Source: Isoetes taiwanensis
Taxonomy: Eukaryota; Streptophyta; Lycopodiopsida; Isoetales; Isoetaceae
Length of the DNA: 64,000 bases
Reading direction: 5' to 3'
NCBI GenBank assembly: GCA_021234155.1
Contig: JAJEKV010000041.1
Span: forward strand, 9,879,018-9,943,017
Shown: positions 55,579-64,000 of the stretch, piece by piece
Layout of the letters: the number at the start of each line of letters is the position of its first letter
Position numbering within the stretch: position 1 is the first letter of the stretch
Notes under the pieces: generated by a model
What the model was told of the DNA's origin: nothing
Database searches by the model: none
The model's input: only the letters and a program-made list of their open reading frames with translations
Translations under genes and position numbers: made by a program

Positions 55579-58500
55579 AGGCCATATCAGCAGTAGGGGC
55601 AAGATGAAGGAGGAGAATATCCGGGCCGAATGTGAATTTCGACCCGTAAAACACCTAGAAACCAAAGGAAGGACGCACTTTACTACGCCGCCAAGGAGGC
55701 GCAGACCGAATGGATAGGACCCAAAGGACAGAGGGGAGACGACCCAGCGGCAGGTAGAAATCACGCAAATGCACTGTGAAGGAGCTATGGTAGGTGCAAT
55801 GGAGATGACCACACTTCCGCAATGAGAAGCACCCGGAATGAAGCAAAGCCCAAGCAACAGGAGTCGCGACTCGAAATTCAACCTACGGAGGAATGACAAT
55901 GCCTGCCACCACCACACCATCTTAGAGCTTCAAGATATTCAAGAATGCTTGACCGCAACAGCCGTGTAATCCTACCTGCTTATCAATGGTATCGCACATC
56001 GGCAACCTTTCAACGACACACCGCATATAGGACGCTGAGCTGTCACCGATTCCTACGGACGGACATACACATAAGGAGGAGCATCTTTTTCAAGGGACCA
56101 CATCGGATTTAACACTCTTCGCGAACTTGGGCGGACGAAGCTCGGATCAGACATGAAGCTCAATCAATAGTAGCAAAGATCTCAAGGAATCCCGAGTTCA
56201 AGGAACCGAGTCAACCGTAACGTAAGAAGATGCAAAGAAACCGAAGGATCAAACGCGATAGGAGGAAGGGAAACCCTAAAAAGAGTATAAACATTTAAGT
56301 AGATCTTGAAGTTGTTTTGAAAAAGTGGATGAACTAAAATCCCAATGTAAATGTATGATATGTCTATTGTATATCTCGGTGCTCACAGATATAGTGGAGA
56401 AACATGAGTTTAAAGTCATATTTTACGGATTTAGCGCTTTTAGATCAGAAGCTCCTTCACTTTGACCGCCAAATGAGGAAGCAAGGAAGCATAAATCAGA
56501 GCCCAAGATCAAAATGGAAGAGCAACTACGAGGGAGAAACCACCAGAGCCCAAGCAAACCTTCGACTCCAAACACTTCGAAGTGCCCCTCAAGTAGAAGA
56601 CCGCCCACCCACCCAATGTCAATAAGAGACAACACCGTCATGTCAAGATCATCACACGCACTGTGACATCGCCGTGACGCAACAACACTACCCTTGTGGC
56701 AGCGGCAACACTTGATGAACTTATGACACGACCGGCCTCAACAATAGAAGGAGGAACGACCTGACATCAACGAAGCCAACTAAGAAGGCAACATCTCGAC
56801 GACCATAATTCCACCTTGTGGTAATATAGGTGATGCGCTTAGGACACGGTATTAGATGGAGAGGCACTTAAAAAGGCACCGCGACGAGGAGATATACCTT
56901 CAACAACTAGGTGATGGCTTCGCCGCAATTCCTACCAAGTAATTAGAAGAGAAGAAGCCGATCATATCTCCGACATGGGCACATCAAATGCCCAAGGTAG
57001 AAGCATTCACACCTTAACGACAAGGATAGCAATCAAGCACCTTCGCAAAAAAGAGAATTCAAGATAATAGCCGTGCTATTCAAACCACAAGAGTATATCT
57101 AAGGCAAGTACTTCTTCAGCTCGTGGGTCAAGCCGCCACAGATATAAGGATCCATCATCTCACAACATAGCCGCCAGGGAGGAGAGCCATGATGCTTTAC
57201 TCTGCCGAGAGAGACATGCATAGAGGGACAAAGGTCAGGAACCTAAAAGCTAGAGAAGTGCTAGCAACCGACTTCTTCCACGAGCTCCCTAGGCAACAGG
57301 AGGATCAAAACCGACGAAAGCACAATCAAAGTCACGGAAGGTACCTCAAGACAAGAAGACGATATAGCACCGCGGAACGTGACAACGCCCAAGCCATGTG
57401 ATCAAGGGGATCAAACAAGGAAGTTTGGAAGCTCGATGGAGAAGCAACTAGGTGAGGTTTAACCGATGACTTGCACGCTGACTTGCATGCAACTTGGTGA
57501 ACCCAAGGATGGACGCATTCAAAGAACAATCGCAGTAAGAGAGCAACCTGTGAGGAGTATAGCCAAAGGAATCACAAGACCCTCAAGAGACGCTTCCAAA
57601 TAGCTTCAAGTATCATGAAGGGGGGAATAATTACCACCGAGAACAAGATCGTGAAGCGTAATCAAATGTCGGCATCAACGACCAGCACACCTTTAGTTAG
57701 AATGTGATGTAAAGCGTGCAGCAGCCATAGCCGACAAACATCTGAGGGCCCAAGTATATCAACGCTATTCCGAGTATGAGCCGACGCACAAATAGGAGAA
57801 TATAGATCATCAACACCATTGCACCCGAGGAACACCGATGACATCGCTAAGGAGTAGGTGTGCAAACCCAAGGAGGCACAAGAGGGACCTAATAGCTCTA
57901 GTAGTAATTGTAGTTATGTAAGCTATATACTTTGCATATATAGTTTTCCCTGCTATTCCTCCCTCCCATAGCGAATGCATCAAATGAAGAGATGTCGTGC
58001 AATTTGTGGGTGGGAAGCAATCAACATCCTCAACACTCTTCGGGCAACACGATAACGACAAGAGGACTCGACGCCCGGAGACATCGATGGAGTCGAAGAA
58101 ACAATATCGGATCTGAGTCGTTAGTTTGCCAAGACAAAGAGTTCAAGATGAAAGATCTTTTTCAACGGCGGCCACCTTCAAAGCTTTTGAAAAGCGGCAT
58201 GGAAGATTTCAAGTGATCAACTACACCATCAAGCCACCAAAGAATGAGAGGCTCCTAACGAACAACGCCAACCCTACATCAAAGAGGAGCCACCGCCAAG
58301 GAGACTGAAGTATCGAGCGACTCGGAAGAATGTTACCTTGCTACTTCAAGTAGGCAACAAGTGGATGAGCATCTAAGGCCATGGGGCCTAGTAGGTTAAA
58401 TGTATGGATGATAACATCCATATTGGGATTAGAAGGCATTTCCAGATATTCTCGTTGAAAGGATTGCCCCAATATTGAGCTAAGCGTCAAGGATTGGGAA

Positions 58501-58912
58501 GGAAACGCATAGGAGTGACTAAAATTATACACGATTGTCAACAGTCATCCAACGTATTGAAACCACTTGGTGAGATTGATCTCCTCGCTAAGAAGGAATC
58601 ATTGCTAGGATAATTGTTGACCATGTATAAATCTAGTACCTCCAAAGAATAATCCAACCGAAAGAAAAGAAGTAATCTAACAAGTCCGGCCAACTTGTTA
58701 CGATGACATCAATTCGATTGGTAGGAATATTCCAAGAGTTTAAATAGCTAAGAAAGGGGGAATCTCTAGAATATAAAAGAATAGTACATGCAAGGTACAT
58801 CTAAAATAAGAATTATAGTAATCAAATAGTCTTTTGAGACAAAAGGAATTGTCATGATGACAAAACCTTGTGGTTTAGAATCGTTCTAACTAAGTAGGTA
58901 ACCCATAACTAT
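55579..58912. other. Internal region of D without recognisable genes
   Basis: Only short, basic or proline-rich frames (for example 56404-56625 and 57189-57401). No RT, RNase H, integrase or protease motif was found in any frame I read. This fits a large non-autonomous LTR element. Confidence 0.5.
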
Positions 58913-61900
58913 ATTGAAATAAATGATAACATAATATGCGCATCCATCTTAGATGGTTATATATGTTAGCTAAGGCTAGTAAATTAATGCGCTAAGTAAG
59001 AAGCGTATAACCTCTTAAGGGGAGAGAATAGATATGACGTTGTGTACAACGTCATTGAAGGGTGTGGGACCATTTTCATTTCAAGAAAGTGGGAGGGCTC
59101 AATCTTATGATTGAACGTACTTGCATCGAAATGCATCAACTGTAGAATAGAGTTCACTCCCGCAATGGCCGGGCTTTTAATAGAGCGTAAGATAGATACC
59201 TTAGTGCTCTGGGAGGCCTTCAACGGCATGCAGACCGACGGGTAGCTAACTACACCAATGAAGTGGAGCAAAAGTATGGGAGCAATGCAACGACCAAGTC
59301 ATCTCCAAATTACTCGACGCCGGCTCAATGGGTGGATGCATTCTAGCCTTAGGTAAGGTGTGCGCATGTATTATAAGCTTTAATGTGTCTTTTAGATAAG
59401 TTAAATATAGGATCCTAATAACTGGATAGAAATTGTTGTACGTATATGTATCATAGGGAAATAAGTTAAATAACAACGATAATGTGAGGTAGCATGTTAA
59501 TTAATCCTTCGCAAGGATGCAATTCCTTCCAAAGATAGCTATACGACCTCGGGGTCCTTATAAATATAAATAGAAAATAGAATTCGGATATACTTAAGTG
59601 CATCTTAGGGATATACTTCCAAGGGTAATGCAGGACCCAAGGAAGAGAATAAGAAGCACATCTAATTCTTGTGTATGATAATTAAAACCTTGTCTATGAT
59701 ACAATAGGTCTAAATCAGAGTTATTGTTTAAATAATCGCGATCTAAAAGTCGTTAAATATTGCAAAGCTTAGAGTAAATATAATTGTATTATCGGAAGTA
59801 ATGTATCCGATACTATGATAATATTAATTCATAAACATTACCTTAGGGTAATTATGTTAATCACATGCATTAAAGGAGCCAAAAAATCGCTCTGCATGTC
59901 GATTTGTGTTTAGATTAATTTCATGTGTAGTTAAGATTAATTCCACGATGCAACCTATGTCGTATGGGTTGTATGCGATTTGGCTTCAATGATGGGACCA
60001 CTACGGTGATCTCTAGGGCGGTGTAATGTCAATGTAGGCATGACCGCCGGGTTCCGCTTTTGGATGAGTGGAAGGTAGATTAGAAAGTCTACTGCTCACG
60101 TAAGTAGACTCGACCCGAGAGAAAGGAGGTCATGGAGGAATGCATTGATAGGAAAGGCACCTTTAGCCCCATATATGCTTTGATAGGAGGAATCTATCCT
60201 TCACGCCCATATAATGGGAAGGATATCCTCCACGCATTAGCGGGCAACTAGAGGTGTAGGTATGAGCGCATATAGGCATATAGGCGCTGTCACGCCACGA
60301 TGGAAGAAAATCCCTCTTCCTACGGAGATTAGCCATGCATTCATGTAGATAGGTGGGGTGGGTCACCATATAACCAAAATTTTCATTAATAATTAATAAT
60401 AGGTAGTGTGGACTGCAGGGCCAAAAGAGGCTGGGAGGGGCAAGGAGGTCGAACTTTTAAGACTTGCAACATAAATTTTGTTATAATGTGTTGCAAGGAA
60501 TGAAGAGTACCTTAGAAGTGTAAAATTTGTATGAAATTGATAAACTTTGATAAACTTAAATGTTGTATTAAGTAAGATTAATAATTACCTTATGTGGATT
60601 AAGTTAGGAAGTGATAAACTAATTGGATAATGAAATAGTACAAGAATGTCTTAAATATTATCTTAGAGTAATTCTAATAATTAAGATAGTAAGTATGTAA
60701 TTATAGATATTGTAAAATTAATGTAGGATTTTACAGTGAAGACTTGCAACACAAAGTTGGTTGGAATGTGTTGCAAGGAATGAAGAGTACCTTAAATAAT
60801 AATGGTATATGAAAGTGTTAAATTGTGATAAACTAAATGTTATGATAACGGAACTAATAAGTACCTTGTTTTAATAGAAGTTCTTAATTGACAAGTTATT
60901 TGATAAATGTAATGGCGTAATAATGATTTAAAAAATATTACCTTAAGGTAATTAATAAATGTGTAAGTATGATTATTGAAATAAATGATAACATAATATC
61001 GCATCCATCTTAGATGGTTATATAACAGTAGCCTAAGACTGAAATAAATTAATAAGCTAAGTGAAAGCGTATAACCTCTTAAGGGGAGAGAATAGATATG
61101 GCGTTGTGTACAAGCGTCATTGAAGAATGCCAGGACCATTTTCATTTGAAAGAAAGTGGGAGGAGCTCAATCTTGCGGTGGAACGTGCTTGCATCCCGAA
61201 ACGAGCCAGGCAGGTAGAATAGAGTTCACTCAGAGCAATGGCGAAGCTGATAAACGTCAAAGATGAATACCTTAGTGCTTCAGAGGAGGCCAGCTGGCAC
61301 GTCGAGTGGCGTGGTGGCTAACCACCAATGAAGTGGAGCAAAAGTATGGGAGGCAATGCAGCGACCAAGTCATCTCCAAATTACTCGGCCTTGACTCAAA
61401 TGGGGTGGATGCATTCTAGCCTTAGGTAAGGTGTAGCATACTTATAAGCACAATGTGTCTTTAGATAAGTTAAATATAGGATCTAATAGCTGGATAGAAA
61501 TTGTTGTGCGTATATGTATCATAGGGAAATAAGTTAAATAACTGCTTGATAATGTGGTAGCATGTTAATTAATCCTTATGAGATGCAATTCCTTCAAAGA
61601 TAGCTATCGACCCATAGGGGTCATATAAATATAAATAGAAAATAGGAATTGGATATACTTAGTGCATCTTGGGATATACTTGCAAAGGGTATCTGAGGAC
61701 CAAGGAAAGAATAAAGAAGCACATCTAATTCTTGTGTATGATAATTACAAAACCTTATACATGATGCAATAGGTCTAAATCGAGTTATTGTTTAAATAAT
61801 CATGATCTAAAAGTCGTTAAGCTCTTACCAAAGCTTAGAGTAAATATAATTGTATTATGGGAAGTAATGTATAAGATACTATGATAATATTAATTCATAA

Positions 61901-63031
61901 ACATTACATAGAGGTAATTATGTTAATCACATGCATTAAAGGGAGCCAGTAAAAATCGACAGGGCATGTCGTTGTGTTTAAATTAATTTCATGTGTGGTT
62001 AAGAATTAATCTCACGCGTACAGCTATGTCAATTATGGGTTGCATGTGTTATAATGATGGGACCACTCACAGTGATCTCTGATGATTGTAATGTCAATGT
62101 AGGCATGGCCAGCGGTTAAACGGATGAGTGGAAGGTGAATTGAGAAAGTCTACTTACATTCCACGAAGTAGAAGCGACCTCGAAAGGAGGTCATGGAGGA
62201 AATGCATTGATAGGAAAGGCACCTTTAGCCCCATATATGCTTTGATAGGAGAATCATATCCTTCAGCCACATATACGGGGAAGGATATCCTCCCGCATTT
62301 GGGCAACTAGAGGTGTAGGCATGGCATAATATAGGCATATAGGCCATTGTCTCCCGCAATACGATGGAAAGAGTCCTCTTCCTCTGTGAGAATTAGCCAT
62401 GCATTCATGTAGATGAGTGGGGTGGTCACCATATGGCAAAATTTTATTAATAATTAATATGAGTAGTGTGGAAGCCTGTGAGGCCAGCCTTGACTCCGGA
62501 GGGCAAGGAGGTGCGAGCTCGAAGACTTGCAACAAATTTTGTTATAATGTGTTGCAAGGAATGAAAGAGTACCTTAAGTGTAAATTTTGTAGAATTGATA
62601 AACTTTGATAAGCTTAAATGTTATTAAGTAAGATTAATAGTACCTTGCGTGGATTAAGTTGGGAAGTGATAAACTAATTGGATAATGAAATAATGCTGAT
62701 AATGTCTTAAAACATATCTTAGAGTAATTCCCAATAATTAAGATAGTAAGTATGTAATTATAGATATTGTAAAATTAATGTAGGATTTTAAAAAGGTGAA
62801 CTTGCAGCACAAAGTTGGTTGGAATGTGTTGCCGGAATGAAGAAATGCCAGCAAATAATAATGGTATATGAAAGTGTTAAATTGTGATAAAACTAAATGT
62901 TATGATACTTGGAACTAATAAAGTACCTTGTTTTAATAGAAGTTACGAATTGACAAGTTATTTGATAATGTAATAAATAATAATGATTTTAAAATATTAC
63001 CTTAAGGTGTCGTAATAAATGTGTAAGTATG
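58913..63031. repeat. 2.06-kb tandem duplication in the 3' part of D
   Basis: Copy 1 (58913-60972) and copy 2 (60973-63031) both start TATTGAAATAAATGATAACA. Each contains the Pol-end remnant CATGTCG, TTGTGTTTA (about 59897 and 61965) and the 3' UTR of the family. Copy 2 then runs into the true 3' end of the element. Confidence 0.85.
60463..60777 (+). repeat. Two copies of the conserved 3' UTR hairpin, unit 1 of D
   Basis: CTTGCAACATA...TGTGTTGCAAG (60463-60497) and CTTGCAACACA...TGTGTTGCAAG (60743-60777), each followed by GAATGAAGAGTACCTTA. Further copies are in unit 2 at 62526-62558 and 62801-62834. Confidence 0.85.
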
Positions 63032-63124
63032 ATAGTAGTATATCGTATGCATGAGGGTTGATTGGGAGGTTAGGAAAGGTTCAAGGTGGGGAGACCCACG
63101 ATCTTTGCCGGGCGGCATCATTTC

Positions 63125-63138
63125 AAAGGTTGGGAAGT
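63125..63138 (+). other. Polypurine tract of D
   Basis: AAAGGTTGGGAAGTA corresponds to AAAGGTGGGGAGAA of A and stands directly before the 3' LTR. Confidence 0.7.
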
Positions 63139-64000
63139 AATGGCGTTCCGGCCATCACGGTCGGGGCGTATGTATCTTTGCCCTCATCGCAGCGTACCGG
63201 CCACCGATGTCACCGCAGCCGGCGTGTAGCAGGGCTAAGCTAGCCCCTAGGGGGCAGCTTGCTGAGGTATGTGCATTTTCTTATTAATGTGCACATGCAC
63301 ATTTTTAAGGTGCACACATTTCCATCAATGGGCACAATTGGGTGCACACATTTCCATGTGGGCACATTTAGGTGCACACATTCCCATGTGGGCCCATTTA
63401 GATTGCACACATTTCCATTGTGGGCACATTTGGTGCACACATTTCGTATTGGGCACATTTGGGCCACCTAAGCGATAAAGGCAAGTGGGCCCATTCCCGA
63501 TTATCCCCGCATGCCTGGGGGGATAATTGGAAACCTAACCCTAACCCTTGCCCTGTTTATTTAGTGGGAGAACCTAACTTGCCGTTTTTTCGTTCCTAGG
63601 GTTTTGGAAGCTACATTTTGGGCATCAGGAGTCAAAACCCCTCCCAGTTCAATATAGAGAATGGCACCATTGGTTTCCCCTTGATTGACGGTTCGATGAA
63701 TTACGGAAAGACCATAGGAGGAGAACAATCAAGGATTCGGTATTTAGTTAATTTTAATAGCTAAACCATCTTCTAGACATGAAGTCATTAGGTTTAGCCT
63801 ATTCCCGTAAAACTCTCCAGATCTCCTAGATACCGGACTCTAACTAAAGAACCTAACTCTGATATGGATTAGATATAGTTCTTTAGTTCTTCATATTATG
63901 TGGATGATGTATCTATGAACTCCTTGTATTGGGAAGGGTAGATACCTAAAAGCTTGGTAGTAGATCTCTAGATTAGCCTCTCTAGCTGCTTATGGGTGGC
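63139..64000 (+). mobile_element. 3' LTR of D, cut by the window end
   Basis: It starts near ATGGCGTTCCGG and follows the D-type LTR, including the five 30-bp units (63308-63464) and the CTAACTAAAGAACCTAACTC block. It shows more small differences from the 5' LTR than the A pair shows. Confidence 0.88.

Overview
The window looks like intergenic nuclear DNA of a land plant with a repeat-rich genome. I see no intact host gene, rRNA gene or functional tRNA gene. Almost everything that can be identified is transposable-element DNA, much of it nested: Ty3/gypsy chromoviruses with a C-terminal chromodomain, LINE pieces, a SINE family with an ATCT tail, a MULE-type transposase gene, an unclassified DDE-like gene, a MITE-like element and a degenerate tyrosine-recombinase (DIRS/Ngaro-type) retrotransposon. 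Plant origin rests on the chromovirus type, the initiator-Met primer site and the MULE/SWIM gene. Tyrosine-recombinase retrotransposons are better known from algae and animals, so a non-seed plant is possible, but the species cannot be named from this sequence.

Layout. 1-2.4 kb: one end of a DIRS/Ngaro-like element, a long GATA microsatellite next to a SINE, a LINE 3' fragment and a 108-bp tandem duplication. 3.9-33.1 kb: a LINE whose endonuclease part is inverted relative to its reverse transcriptase. A compound of two chromoviruses, A (6669-20022) and B (20023-32616), interrupts it. The left end of A and the right end of B carry the same 5-bp duplication, ATTTA, and the LINE resumes after B and ends in poly(A) near 33.07 kb. 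33.35-49.0 kb: the DIRS/Ngaro-type element (Gag-like zinc knuckle, RT, tyrosine recombinase) with split repeats. A large block of foreign DNA interrupts it, including a MULE gene that is itself split by a DDE-like gene and a LINE fragment. 49.2-51.9 kb: the 3' half of a chromovirus on the minus strand (C). 51.9-64.0 kb: a plus-strand element (D) inserted into C. It has the same LTR family, leader and 3' UTR, but no recognisable pol.

The chromovirus family is unusual in structure. LTRs of about 1.6 kb begin TGTGACGT and end ACGTCACA. A tRNA-iMet primer site follows, then a leader of about 4.3 kb holding two successive cassettes, each made of two stem-loop modules, a TATAAATA box and an extra ORF. 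Gag, protease, RT/RNase H, integrase and chromodomain come next. The 3' UTR carries a hairpin conserved in every copy, and a purine tract precedes the 3' LTR. All copies are broken by frameshifts and stops. Many differences between copies fall at CAG/CTG triplets, which suggests that part of the damage may be sequencing error rather than decay.
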